From Varroa destructor (Eukaryota; Arthropoda; Arachnida; Mesostigmata; Varroidae), in contig NW_019211455.1 in the NCBI RefSeq assembly GCF_002443255.2, positions 43,510,729 to 43,574,728 on the forward strand: 64,000 nucleotides of DNA, in the 5' to 3' direction. The position numbers and the translations under genes were made by a program. The notes beneath the pieces were generated by a model. The model was not told the DNA's origin and made no database searches. It saw only the letters and a program-made list of their open reading frames with translations. Shown here one piece after another: positions 14,008 through 28,000 of this stretch. Positions within the stretch are counted from its first letter, which is position 1; each line of letters starts with the position of its first letter.

Positions 14008-14755
14008 AAACGCGTAAATCTGGTAACTGTTTCGTTTACCAGTCCATATGGGAGCAACCGATCAGTTGATGGCTGAGAAACCTGCGAGCAACATTGTCGT
14101 CCTTAAATGACCACTCGTGAATTCACTACCCGTCAAACCATAACTGTTCACCTCACAATCTCTCGCTCTCTCCCCCATTCTCCAGTGAATTTGTCTTCCT
14201 GTTCAGTAACCCGAGGCTGTCTGTCGGGTAAGAGCGACATATGTCTTTTCTCTCTCACTTCTTAGACCGTGGACACACCGCTCTTTGCCCTGGGTTATGC
14301 AAGCTTTTTCCTGCAACTTGAATACTTTCCCTCACGACCTATAACGGATAAGTCTCCACCCCTGGCCTGGGCCTGGCAAACCGTTATACGATTAGTCGTC
14401 ATAGTGAAAGATAAAAAAAACGAGCTGCAGGCAACTCTTTCGCGTCCTATCGTTTTTTTCTCTCGGTGCTTTTCGGTGTTGCTCTGTCGGAAACCTGAGG
14501 TCGGAAACCTGTTCGAACGCGTCGCGAGATAGGAAGCGAATTCTAGCGAAGAATCGAATCTAAAGTAGTTTGCTTGGGAGTTCTGCATTTGACATCAACG
14601 CAACTGTCTTACATATAACCAACTTATGGCCAAGTTAACATTGCGTAGATTTTAGTTCGCCGCAGCCGAAAAATAACTTAATTTTGTTCGAAGAAGTCCT
14701 AAGTGTTACTAAATTCTGTTTAATGTTCAAGTACGTGACAACTATACCGTATATC

Positions 14756-14829
14756 TGAAGAGCTTAATCTATCGAAACAGCTATGGTAATCTTGGCAAAA
14801 CAATGAAACCAGGCTAGCTCGAGGAAATC
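14756..14829 (+). repeat. Second copy of the 74-bp direct duplication
   Basis: This copy lies 822 bp downstream of its partner at 13934-14007, in the same orientation, about 92% identical and without gaps. It may be an old segmental duplication or two copies of a short non-coding repeat. No terminal repeats or target duplications were seen around either copy. Confidence 0.85.
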
Positions 14830-16309
14830 CCGAGAGGTAACAACCGAATATTGACTTCTGTTGCAGAGATTTAAATTTGCGTCTCATTAGATGAAAGGAA
14901 AAGCAAAGGGGCGACAATGAACGATTCGTATTTACTCGTGTTCCTCTCTCTTTTTTCCCCACTCCGCCCTATTTGTCTTGGATTTTTTTTATGCTTGTTC
15001 GAATGTAATAAATAGATTAAACTCATTATCCAGTTATTTGTGTATTTTGATGACAAAATTCGGTCACTTCCTTTCCAAGCATGAATATTGTAACTGGGTT
15101 TGATAGCACCCATCATTGGTTGGATTAAGTAAAAACAAGAAATAAACGGCAGCGATCATTATTATTAACAGCTAGTTATTTAATTGTCATGTCATTTCAT
15201 GGGTCTGTTGAAGTAACGCTAGATAAGTCCGATTAAACCCACCTCACCCAAACCGTCCTCCGAGAGCAAGCCCTCAATGCCACACCCAAAAACAAATGGC
15301 TTCGAGCAATTATTCATATACTGCGAATAACTGCAGTGCTAAAAAAAAAAAACATTTCAAAAAATGCCTCCGTAGATAGCTGTGGTTCGTATTATTATCG
15401 ATTGACCCCAACTGTTTGGAGTGCTTTGTAAGCTCCACCACTTTAGACTTTATTACTATAGAAACAGTGAAGTGCGCGCGTACCCTTTGTATTTACGACA
15501 TCTTAAATTCTCAGTTCCTTCAAAACAATCTGTCTTCGTTCTAACGCATCAATTTATTCACTGTAATTTCAGTCGCTATCAGGATAGGACATTACATCTT
15601 TTAGAAGAAAGTGTTTGTACGTGTCACGTTCGAAATGTAACGTATGCCCTAATCAACTGGCAATCGGATGTTTTTTTATAACAGATCACACCTTCATTTT
15701 GTAATCTAATTTCTCGCGTTTTTCGTATAGTACTAGAAATCGGCGTGTTCGAGGCACTCGAAAGTGCGAAAACGAAGTTTCATCCGGATAGATATACTGT
15801 ACAATTTATTTCCTTTTTCATTTGGATATTTTGTATTTTCTTAATATATGATAACCCACCTCTAATGCATCCATTATAAAGCTGGACAAATGTTAAGCTC
15901 GCCTTTTTTTTTTGCCTATCCAGCCGACATTTATCCTAAAACTTCTGTCTATAATAAGCACGCCTTCTGCCGCAAATAGCGCTCGTTATTCAACCACGTT
16001 GAGCATCGTCAAATACCGTCTTCGATGTGTTTGCATCATTAGGGTCCATAAATATAAACGCCATACGAACGCATTTTGATGAAGACACAGACCGTTGCAC
16101 TTCGGTCTTCTGCAAAAGTCAACCCATTCTCTATTCCTGCTAAATATACATATCGATATTACGTAATATGTGTACCGCGTCTCCCTGTGTATACACAGCA
16201 CAATGTGCCTGTAAGACTGTTCGCTCATTATGCATGTATTTATATCTCTTAGACGACGTCTGTCTGTATCACATCATGTCGTCCGTAACGAGATAGACGA
16301 GTGTGCTAA
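14830..16309. other. Gene-poor stretch
   Basis: AT-rich, with short poly-A and poly-T runs (about 15341 and 15906). Nothing recognisable as a gene, RNA or repeat family. Confidence 0.6.
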
Positions 16310-16371
16310 TTAGTGACATATTCGTAGCATCGGTGAATAGACATTCATATAATTGCGTCTAGGTCTCTCAC

Positions 16372-16714
16372 CGCTGGCCCCAGATTTAGCCAGCTGAGAT
16401 CTGTTGTTGACTGGCGGCCCGTTCCCAGAAAACAGGTTTTCCCGCTGAGTCCAGGATCGTTCTTTAGCGATGCCTTCCAGTGCATTTCTATCGGCCTGAG
16501 AGGGGGTCCGAGGACGAGTCCTCACACTCTTCACTCGCGCTATTGGTGGAGACCGCGTCGAGTTGGGCTGGTTTGGTTTCGGCTTCCGTCTGAGTCTTCT
16601 TCGCGCCCCATCAAAACTTGTGGCATCCAAACAGTTCATGTCGTCAATGTTGCTGCTGCTGTTGTTGTTGAGGACGCAGGGTGCGAAAGTACCAAAACGC
16701 TGTAACAGTTGTTC
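16372..16714 (-). CDS. Possible exon of an unrecognised protein
   Basis: A minus-strand frame is open for 134 codons between a TAG at 16717-16715 and a TAA at 16312-16310. It includes an ATG at 16639. The product is Asn/Ser-rich (NNNSSSNIDDMNC), then very basic and Pro/Ser-rich, as in disordered parts of nuclear proteins. A good donor, CAGCG|GTGAGA, lies at 16371 within the frame. The upstream acceptor-like TAG has no clear pyrimidine tract. A separate 35-codon ATG frame with similar composition lies just upstream at 16746-16853. No domain was identified. It may be an exon, a decayed gene or chance. Confidence 0.25.
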
Positions 16715-17536
16715 CTACTGGTCCTGTTGGACCTGTCAGGGGACGTTAACGCTGTTCGATTTGGTTTCCATGAGCGGAATAGGTGGAATCTCTATGTTCT
16801 TTTTTCGCAGATTTCTCCTGCGGTGAGCGCTGAAGCGAATTTGCCGCAGACATTTTTCTATGCTGCTCTTTTTCCTAGACGACGTCTGCCAGTAATTTGC
16901 TGCAAACATCTCGTACGGTTGTCGCTGATGAAAGCAGCTTTGGCGATAACTTAAGTCATCCTTTGTTCCTCCTAAGTTGTCGTCTATTTTGCCTACACGC
17001 CTTCGACGAAGCTGCGCGATTTTTTTAGGGAGTCCAATGTCACAGTCGTTCTCACTAAGAGACCACGACCGTCAACTGAAACCTTATGAATATACAGGGT
17101 GATAAATAAGGATGCGGTAAATTCATGATTTTGAAAATAGTGCTTCTCTGTACACCTGGACAAAAAAAGCTCATGATGAAGCATACGGAAGCTTGACTAG
17201 GGAACACTTCAGCAGATCAGTTTACTATATCATCCAAACCTCATGAAGGTGGCATTGCAAATCGAAACATATCCTGCATCTAAAATAAAAGGCGTCGTAC
17301 CATATAAATGGCCATCACTGTGACACATAAATATTAGACTATTCATCTGGTCAGTGAGCATTATTTGCTGCTGCTGCCCGTTAAATATAGCTAGATAAAC
17401 TTTACTCGTTTAGAAAAGTGAACGAAGTTTAACTTTCGTTACAACGAACCAAATAAGCCGTTCCCAAACATGTATATGAACCGCTGGTATATGTCCCAGT
17501 ATCGGAATAAATTTAAAATGGCAGTATAGTCTACAT

Positions 17537-17573
17537 CGTATAGTGTCCTTACGTAGCACGTAAGGACAATACG
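17537..17573. repeat. Compact hairpin with 11-bp perfect stem
   Basis: TGTCCTTACGT and ACGTAAGGACA flank a 3-base loop (17544-17568). CGTAT and ATACG extend the stem outside a 2-base bulge. It is too short for a microRNA precursor. No adjacent gene was found. Confidence 0.65.
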
Positions 17574-20500
17574 GCTAAACAAATGCAATTAATCACTTCC
17601 TTCGATATGGTAGAAAACCAATGTTGAGCTTCGTAACAGACGTCAGACCGATTTCTTTTTCTGGTCCTGGTATTCACAGCCCCGTTCCAGACAGTACACG
17701 CCTAAAACAGCCCATAGCTATTGCTGCACGACGGATATGTAGGCATAGTATAAGCGAATTGTACATGGTCGTCGACTTTGACTCCGATACCCCTAGGTCA
17801 CCGAGCGCTGACTGGCCGACAGACCTGTCGTTTTTCTTGTTCAGATCAAATAATAGAAGTACGAATAACCCGTCCTTTATTCGCTCCTTTTTCCCTCTTG
17901 TTTTCTTTACAATAGCGGTTAGCTCGGTAACAAATTGTTTCGCATTGTAAGTTGTAGGCCGTCAGTGCTCGCCATCGTACAACAGCCCGGTGATTGCGAT
18001 CAGTAGTATAAGATACCAAAGAGATTGTCACGGAGACGATCTCCAATGACTGTGCGTGAACACAGAATCCAATGTACACTATGGACCCGCCAAGCTGTTT
18101 ATTTACGCCTAAGTTACCCAGGGTTCCGTATGCTTTGGATGCGTCGGGGTAGTCAATCAACAGGAATATGGATTTATAACGGCGACTTGGCGGAAATATT
18201 TGTGATCCTGTGGCGATGCTATCATGTGTCTTTAAGGTGGCGCGAACCGTAAAAACTACCGCGGGATGGATATTCTGATATCAGGATCTAAAGACTTACC
18301 CAAACAGAAGGCTGTAATAGTGAAATAGCTTGTGTTAAAGCACCAATGTGCTTTAGCAGAACGCAAAAGTCGCCCAGTTCTCTTTCTTCTCAAAATATAT
18401 CTTTTTCTCTAAGAACGAGACTTTATACGGGACCCTACAGAGGCCTAAGTATAATCCCTACTTGGGGGTAGTTTAGTAGCTGTTCTTTCGTTAAAAAAAA
18501 CTTGAGAGTTCTTCTTGAGAGGGAGAGAAGCCACAGCAACTGATACAAAACAAGCCAAATTTTCAAATGTATTTTCTGCAGATTTGATTCAAGTTGGCTA
18601 TTCTGCTGATCACACAATAGCGCAATTGACGCCTGCTGCGACCTCCGATAATGCTTGCACCTTAAAAGAGTCTATATCGCTACCAATGTAAGTGTATCGC
18701 TGGAGATTCTATAGGCTGTAGTCATTTGTTTGTATGGATTATATGTTATGCCTATTTGGCCCTACCAGACGCCGAAGCTAGTGTAGTATCTCCGGGAGTA
18801 ATGTTTTAATCTATGACCGACTACCAGAGGCCAATAGGAAGAGGAAGTGACGGATTAGAAGTATTTGGTGCTCTATGCGCCTATGAACGGTAGATTGTCT
18901 CGTACGCCGGTGCCGATGGAACATACGCCACCGAAAATGTTCAAAGCTTTATTTCGGTTTCGTATTATTAAATTGAGTAGACCAGATATGTATCTATTTT
19001 TACATTGTTATTGTTGCAACAGGATTCGGACCCCACTGACTGGCTGCGGAAAACTGTTATGGCCACCCTTCTTACATGACTGAATGCGCAGACAGACAAT
19101 TTACCCCCCACTCAGCAGGAATGCGCACATTTAAATGAGAGTTCTCGCTAAGCCTGTTTCGTGCGGTGGATCCCGAGCAGAAAACATTTCTTAGATTCAA
19201 TCTCGAAAATACGTATTATACTATGATATAATACAAATCTTTCACATTAAGGTAGCAATCGTTAACAACCCTAAGGTTAGTTTACGTCAATATCTAATGC
19301 GGGCGGAGAATTTTAAACGAACATTTTGTGTGAGATTTTTGAAAATGTGTTTTTCTGCTGTCGCCTCTATTTTGCATATACTAACATATCCTTGATATAT
19401 ACGTATATAGCAATTTTATGTTTTTTTCGTGTTGTGTACTTCATGCCGATGGCATCCCCAGTTTAGTACAATTGGGTTCTTTCTGGCCGATTAACACCGC
19501 TGACTTGAGTGCTCTAGTACGTTTCTTTAGCGGTTGCTGACGAGATCCTAAAGGAGAGCGAACCAGCGACCTTAGCGTTATAAATGCGTAGTCCTCGCAA
19601 TATCAATTTGTTAAAACGATGTATTCTTTAGCTGACCAGTGATCTCGATCAAATTTACGGTATTAACCCTCGACGGCAAGCTACAATATAATACCGTAGC
19701 CGCAGAATCTATTTTTTTCCAACGAGCACCTATTTTTATTCTGGTACCAACTGACAAAGCCATACCCTACTCTTCTATCGAACAAATTCGCTATCAACCC
19801 ACCCTTTTGAAAGTATCTCGATGTAACCTATTTTTATTGCCCACTAGACTCAGAAACCGATTTTCTAGCCTTTCCCCCCTGCGTTTATTCACGCATCGCA
19901 AAAATTATCTAGGTATAAAGAGGACAACGAGCACATAGATTATTATTATTATATATATTATCAGCCGACATGATCGCAGACATCACACCTTCACTTGGTT
20001 TTTAGGACCAATTAGTTCCTCTCCTTCTCCTTGGTATTTGTTCTTGCTTCAGTTTAGGGCAACTTGACGTCCTTTGCAGACGCTGCTACACGCCTTGATC
20101 GGTATATAGATTTGGGTATTTACTTTTCTCTTTTCCTATTATGTCTATCCTACTATTTTTTATGTACCGATCTACCGTCCTTAGTAAATATACGTTTGAA
20201 GGAAATTTATTAGCAATTGAAAAATTGTCTGACCTGTTGTTGCCCGCGGACTCTGATTGATCGTTAGCCTCATCTTGCTAGCAGACGAATTTTACTCTAT
20301 ATATTCGGTAAGATTTTGGTAGGTGTCACTGAGTTAGCATCTGCACTTATTGCCTCTCTTACCTCGGTATCCTCTTATTGCTCGTGGGACGATTTCATTC
20401 TAAATAAATATCGACGGTTGCTTTCTGCTGCTGCTGGCTATTTTATCGGCCAGATTCATCTCTACTCAAAAACATCAGTTTTGCTGATGCCGATATCGCT

Positions 20501-21696
20501 GGTTTGTATTGTGTCTCGGATCGAGTCGAGTTAGGCTGTTCTTGGCCTACCGGGAATTTTGCATGTTCTACAAAAGAGACCTGATACCGAAACGGGCTGG
20601 ACGCAGCCTATGGGGGCAGGATAGACAATCAGCTATTGTAGAACTTGTCGATCGGCACCGGCAGACACTGGATGTGTGTATCAACTACACAGATTGCCAC
20701 AACCTTATGTTTATTGTGGTAGTAATACATCGTGATCGCAAAAAATTATAGATCTCCTTGGTGTGCCCTCTATGGCAAGGCGAGAGGGAACAAGAAGAGA
20801 ACTCGCGTAACAAAGAAACACGATAGGTCATGATTGTCGCCATAGATTGTTGCAACAGAAAATCAGACGTCTCAATTTAACTGTGCCGCCATGTCGAAAG
20901 AGACAGCGCGAGAATGGAACCGAGAGAGAGGGGGAGGGTGGGGGAGGGGGGGGGGGAGAAGGGCAAAGAATGGGAGGATATGCGAGGTGAGCACGCTTTT
21001 AACGATGAAAACAGTATTGAAAGGATGCCTTACTCCGAAGGCGTTTGCACGTTCTTCACAAGTCTCTGTACTACTCGCGGCATTGGGAAAACGAGATGCA
21101 AAATGTAGACACCTATGATACTACATGGTACTATTGATGAGTGCAGGCTTTAGTTGATATTCGTCGATTTGTGTCTAAGTGAAATGGAACAGGAATCAGT
21201 GCCGTCCGCTCGTTTGCTATCCACAAGATCAGCTGGGATCACCTATAAGCATTACAGATCGTCACACAGGTGTAATGACCCCCCGACGCACGCTAGGGTG
21301 CTTGTTCGCCCGTGGTCTATAATATATGCATATGTACAGGTCAGGATGATTAAAGGAGTCGCAACACAGTTCACCGCATAGCCTCGTCTACTTCTACCCT
21401 GTCTACTTTCAATCTTGATTGTTCGTTTCCTTTTTAGCTTTGAGTTCTCCATTACACATGTCAATGGACGTTGGTATTGTGTCAATGTATATGTGTGTTC
21501 CTTTTATCGTGCATTGTATTGCACTGTCACGCATATGTTGTGGAGATCTGCTCGTTTTGTGCTAGCATCGGTCGGCGCCGTTGACTGCGTAGCTTTGCCT
21601 ACTTTCATGGAATCCTCTCGGACATATCGCCCTATAGTGATAGTGTTGATGACAGGCATCAAAGGCTCATCGATCTTTACCCCCCACCCCGGCTAT

Positions 21697-21699
21697 GTG

Positions 21700-21751
<52 letters not shown>

Positions 21752-21754
21752 CAC
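21697..21754. repeat. Long TA microsatellite inside a perfect inverted repeat
   Basis: About 24 TA units are flanked by GTGCC and GGCAC, making a 58-bp perfect palindrome. Reading frames through it give only Tyr-Ile repeats and are not genes. Confidence 0.9.
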
Positions 21755-22009
21755 AAAAACAGATATTTCAACAAAATTCTCCTGCGAGTTCTAGAAGTGT
21801 CACCCCCCTGGCGGTCATGTTTAATCAATATGACTAGCCTCTATTATCGCCACGATTACAAAGTCAGTTCGAGATTTAAACTTCTCCCTAGTAATTTTTA
21901 CAATATTTCTATTTAATCCGCCATTAACTTGAAATAATAATCGCGCGTCAAGCAGTATTGATAGGTATTTTCCATTACGTCCACGTAAGCTGTTGCTTAA
22001 TCACTGTAG

Positions 22010-22039
22010 ATTTCGAACCACTGGAGTAAATTTCGAACC
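22010..22039. repeat. 20-bp period direct repeat, two copies
   Basis: ATTTCGAACC occurs at 22010-22019 and 22030-22039, with similar following bases. Confidence 0.55.
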
Positions 22040-25000
22040 GATGGCAAGCCAAAAGTTTTGAAAATTGAAAGACTCAAAATGGCCGAAAGGTGCAAAAAAG
22101 CGTAGGAAGTCTCAAAGAGACCAACTGGTAGAACTTATCTCAACGAAATAATGGACAATGGATATTTTGCTTTTCAAACAGCCGATCATTTTTATAAAGA
22201 GACAATTATAGTTGAGTCATTTTGGTAAATCTTCAAGCCGCTTAAATCTAAACTCTATAATCTTTAGGTTTGTCTTTAAAAAACATTCCTCGTATTTTTC
22301 AAAAACCATATAAAAACGACCATTAATTTCAGTTAAAAAAAAAAAGTTCTTACCTTGCGCAATGACCTCCGACGAGATAAATGCACCGTCTTCTCATGAC
22401 TTTGTACTTGTGGTTTAGAGATGATTAGCTTTTTTCAGTGCCAAAAATAGCGGATGAACGAGATGCAATCTATCTGAATTCGAGTACCCCACCCTATATA
22501 TACCCTATATAGTTCGTATTCAGCTTTTTCCTTATTGAGCTACATCCTGATCATGAAGAACTAAGCAATGTTTGACAGGAACGATGAAAAACCATGAAGG
22601 AAAATGTCAAGATCGCTTACGGTGATCGACCGACTGCACCCCTCTGTTTCGTTAACGCAAGTTTCAATAGTACCACTTGTCGCGATCAGTCCGTAGAATG
22701 TCTAATAACCTGGGGGTAGGGAGTGATCTTTCGAGATTGAGCGACGGACGTAACTCATCAATTTGTATTCAATTCTCATGCACATTCATATCAATCTAAT
22801 GTCGAGTTCACTGATGATCAGACAAATTTCTCCGGGTGCTGTGGCTATTGAAGTGGCAAAAACATGCATTTCTGCTCCCCGCCACATGACGTGTCACCAG
22901 CCGGTACCAATTTGTTACGATATTCGTAGAAGTTCTAGCTAATACGCACAAGAAGGCCAGTATGGGCAAATATGCTGCTGGCTACTGTTGTGATGACCTG
23001 TTTAAGAATGTGTTTATCGCTTGATTATTTTTCGCGATCTCGTTCGTTAGGGGTTATTGTAGGACAGTTTATAGGCGCTGGCCTACTCTGTGCTTGTTGA
23101 GAACTGGGTCCATGTTGCACGAAAGTTATCGATTGGGAGCGGTTGAAGCAGGAGTGACGAACTTCAGGCTAAATGTGGGAACGAGGTAAAATTGGGACAT
23201 TTTTCAGTATCACATTGTTCGTCATATTTAGAATAGCTGCAAGGTTGAATCCGTGCGGGTGCATATCGGTGGGCATTATTTTTTTACTTGTGCCAGGCCA
23301 TTTCGGATCGGTAGTAACTGACAAGTCGTATTCAATCGAGCTTCACTTTGTATTATTTCCGGAAACTGACGGTCGGTTACTAATCCTATTTAAGTATTTA
23401 CGCTTACGATTTCGATCCTTTTACAAGATTTTAATTTAGCTAAGTCATTCCTCAAACCCAGTGATTAATTCTAATATAGGCATATTACAATGAACTGTGC
23501 TTGGGTCACTACGCATCCTTGTAAATCCTGTCGTATCACAATGCGCCAAAAAACACTTACATGAAATTTCTCAAGATGACCTGGTATCATTTATTTTTAT
23601 CGTCCTTTGTCCATATATGTCGCTAAGACTTAACCCCATAATAACACGTACGAGTTGAGGAAATTTCATGTGCCTTTAGTATTGTTGGATAGCACCCGAT
23701 AGCCGAAGTTCGCCAGGAAAGCTGTTCGGCCTTCTCGTTATAGTTGAGCCTCTGTTCTTCAAAGACGCAGGCCGTAAAAAGAACGTAGTATAACATCGTA
23801 CGAAACAATTTTTACAATAGCGATGCTAACAACGCACACCCGCCGCCAATAAACAGACAATCAAAAACAATGGTGGTGGTGATGATGATGATATGGATAA
23901 AACAACTCAGCGCGATATCGCGCAGATTGAAAGAAAGAGAGCGCGGGCTTCTCGTCACGGAGCTCTAAGGCATCCGGACACGGAGCTTTATAGAAGAGCT
24001 AGTAGAAACGTTAAGTCTCTGCTAATCTGTTGAGTGGAGTCAAGTGGAGTGATATAGGCGTCCGTTCAATGGTGGGGCGTCGATTATTCGGCTGCTAGGG
24101 TTACTACTACCACTGCAAGACGCGTACACAGAGGGGTACAGACGTTCTGGGTGTCGATCCGCTAAGCAAACCCCGCTGTCATAGGCTCGTTAGCGAGCAA
24201 CGTCTGACTGTCAATGATCTTTTGGACTGACGCCCAAAAGATGTTCTGGATGGTCTTAGCTCATTTTGATCTGGTTTAACAGCATCTTCGAAAAAACGCT
24301 CCGTGTTTGGAGAGCTCAGGCATAACGTTGGTGGCTTTCGCAGGTTCACGTCTATTTATTATTGTCAACGATGACATCGCGTCCACATGGGACAAAAGCA
24401 TCGCTATCCCCTGCTGAGAAGGTTTCGTAAGCAAGCAACTCGAAAAGAGCTAGGGACATTGAGTGACCACTTCATCGTGGCTGGCAACTGCTGACTATCG
24501 CGCAGAGAACGTCCATTTGTACGATCTCTTCGTCACTATAGGAACTCCTCTGTAGCATGTGGTGTTCATCTATAGGTATGGCAGTCGCTTGTCACTGATA
24601 CCGAGTCGTACATAAGGCGTACTCAAAGGCAGCTTGGCAATTGGCTTCGAAAGAACGGTCGGAAAAAATCTACGATGATCTCTACTCGCTCGTAGGGAAT
24701 GAAGAGAACAAGCAGGCATGCTAGACCAATGAATGATTGCAGACGCGATGAAAACGTTTTACAGGACATTATCCACTTGAGAAACTATGTAAGCCGCGTA
24801 TATTGTTATAATAAAGTGGGTTTAAACACTTGTGCCGGTATCGCTATATGAGGACGCTGTAAGAAGTCGTATTTGCATAAATAGTCGTTTCTGTAATTAC
24901 ACCATATATTTGAGAAGGAATGGGAATATTAGTGTTTGGCAATTTGATAATCTAGAGTTCTATAGTAGTATAACGATGCCAAGACATCTCTCAGCAATAC

Positions 25001-28000
25001 CTATATATACCAATAGTGTAAAAACGCTTTTCTCAACTGTACACAAATAGGATGCTGGAAGTCTAAAACAATTCCCGGAACATACGTTTACCACCCGCCA
25101 ATGTACTCCTAATAAGGTAATACAGTCAGTCACCCGTCATCAACGAGCTTGACTCTTTGGAGTTTCAAGTGATAGACCTAGAACAGCATCATATCGAAGC
25201 CTTATACAAATCGTCGTAACGGTCACCGCAAAACTCGTTACTGGCTACGCTTAATTTCGTGTTTTTGTGACGTAACGTTTCCAGTACGCCATTGAATTTC
25301 TTCCAAGGCGAAAATACGCATCTTCTTTTTACCGACTGACAGTTTGCGTTCATTATACACATTCTGAATTGAATCATATCCTTCGAAGTCGGTTGTGGAA
25401 AAACGATAACGATTAACTATGAGTTCATGGCCTTGACGTAATTGATATAGGATCAATCCGTGAAGGAACGTTCATTTTGTCTCGTGTGCAGTAATTGATT
25501 TGGAGGTCTTTAGGCAAAATGATCAGAAGTACTAGCTAAGCATGTTCAGGTACGTAAACATACAACGAGGAGCATTCTAGGGTAGTCGATATTAATTAAC
25601 TAGGTAGAGTTTGTTAGCATTTTCAGTTCACTAATAGAATATCAGGCGAGCCTGAATCAGAGTCCCCAGAGCTATTTTCTTAGCTGAAAGCTTAAAAAGC
25701 TGAAACCTTAGAAAAAAGTTACTTAGTTAGGCAGGCATTTGTTTGTATCTAGAAATATGAAAAGTGTCAGTTATCGTTCCGGCGCTTGTTTACAATTCCT
25801 CTTTTTTTTCTTAACAAGCTTCTACGCCGATAATGATGATAGCGGCAACGACACGGATCACAGGTAGTTCAAATGTTTTGATATGAGGGTTGTAATGATA
25901 AGTTTCACTGATACACTAGCGGCGGAATGATGATGAAGAATTAACGATGTTATGGGCAAACTCTAGAAAACAAAAAGGCCTAAGTTGCATTTAAGTCTGC
26001 ATTAAAGAACTTCGTCCTTCTGCATGTGTAATTTAGCTTAGAGTATGATTTAAAGAAATTCTACTACTAAGAGATCCGGCATTCGGACGTGCTTCTCTTT
26101 ACCCCTTCACTTGCGCCTCCACACTTACTGACATAGAGTAACTAACTACAACAGTTGTTCATGCAGACAACAGGCCAGCTTCGGACAGCAGACTTCAGTG
26201 CGTGTCGCGGTTTCATCTTATATTGGCTAAACGACCTGTGTCGGGTCGCTTATTGATACGGCTGTACGCCCTGATGGGGTGCCTAGCACTCGCAAGGGTG
26301 CATCGTGGAAGTATTGCCTAGTTAGTAATGCTCGGTCAACTACATATGTTTTAATGGTAGCTATACTAGGTTCAAGGAATCCAAGCGCGACCCGTAATCA
26401 TTCATCATCTTAATCGATCAGGACTGCGCCTGTTTCCCTTTGATCAATCGTTGTCAATGCATAATAACTTGAGAAGTATGAGAAGCAACGGTAGACTGGC
26501 GCACTCCGTTCAACTGTGACTAGTATTAAGTCCGGATGTCCTTGCTATTGTAGTCCTTACAGAATGCGACGGGTTAGTACGGTAGCTGTTGATCTCCCTG
26601 TAACAATCGTATGAGGATAGTACTTCCATGTTATACACTGATCAATACAATTGAACATAGAGTACAACTGTGAATAGGTGTTATGCAAACGATGTGAGTC
26701 TGCTCTACAAGATAACTATACTGATGATACGCATACTATGTACTATGATATGAGTCCCTAAACACAATTCGTCGAGGTGCGAGCTTCGTGGGGTAGCTAC
26801 GACGGTCGGATGGATTCAATGACCAAACAATAACTCCTGTCTCTTTGCTATTAGTTTACATAGTGCTTCTGTTAAGATACAGGATTCCGATTTCTGTGAT
26901 CGATTTCGCGTTGTACAGATTGATGTCACCGACTCTTTAATCTCGTTCCCCACGGGAATGAATTAACGATGACGAAACAGTGGCAAATGGGTGCAGATGT
27001 CAGGGTCTGTGTCACCGTCTAGCGAGGTTCTTCGCTGCTTTCTGTTTTACGCATCCTCTGACGCCATAGATAGCTCTATGGTGATCGTTGAAGATCGTCT
27101 TCGTATCGGAATACAGATTGTGGTTAGGCGCTGACGAAATCCGATAGAATATTGTGCGTTAGGAGATAGTTTTTGTGGTATTGGTGAAGATTATCCCAGA
27201 GGATCACAACTGAATTGGGCCAATTCAAATATGATATTATAGGTGCTTCATCAACGCTTATAATTTACCTCTATGTAAACCTCAAACTAGCTAATATACA
27301 GCACCGTAAGGTGCATTCCCATTAGGGTCCTTCCGAAATGTAAAGCACACAAGACTACACGGTAAAGTAGACTTTAATAATCTCTCAGCAACCAGGCGAA
27401 ACGATCTAATCTAGTAAATGTTTCATATTTTAAATCCAACAAGTGCTAGCTAGATCGAAAAGAAAAAAAAAAAAGAAACCAATGTTATATACGTTCGGAT
27501 TTAAACCTAGACCACAACGTTTAATAGCTACCATGTCAATATCGTACTTAGCTGCTACGGAAATATCGACGCGACACTGCATCAACATGCAGACACGATG
27601 ACATGCCAGCGCCACACGATACGGTGCGAGACCTCTGTTCACTCGCTGTGACAATAGGGTACGCAAGCAAGCAGCTAGACCCAGCGTTTTGTTGAGCGGT
27701 GCGCAGAGCAACCGACCTGAACTAACTTTTACACTGAGAGAGAATGCAGTGATTGATTAGCGCGAACTACTGACGTTCTACTGAATACCCGTTCTGTGGT
27801 GGCCTGTATCTTCTCCATGTGTGTATCTACCTGCAGCGGAAGGTGCGCATCTTCACTATCTGACCTGCCAAAAAATAGGTAACCGGGGATGTCTCACGAA
27901 TCGCTGGTCTACAGCCGTAGATTCGTACTCGCAGCTTGGAGCTTTGCAGGAGTTCCGGTCTGCTGAAAGGATGAGGTATACTTCCAATACCGTATACGAA

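Noticed and set aside
21415..21916. Frames with long Tyr-Ile runs
   Set aside because: They are translations of the TA microsatellite.
23900..24830. Possible decayed non-LTR retroelement
   Set aside because: Only vague Lys/Glu-rich fragments in different frames. No endonuclease or polymerase motif could be identified.
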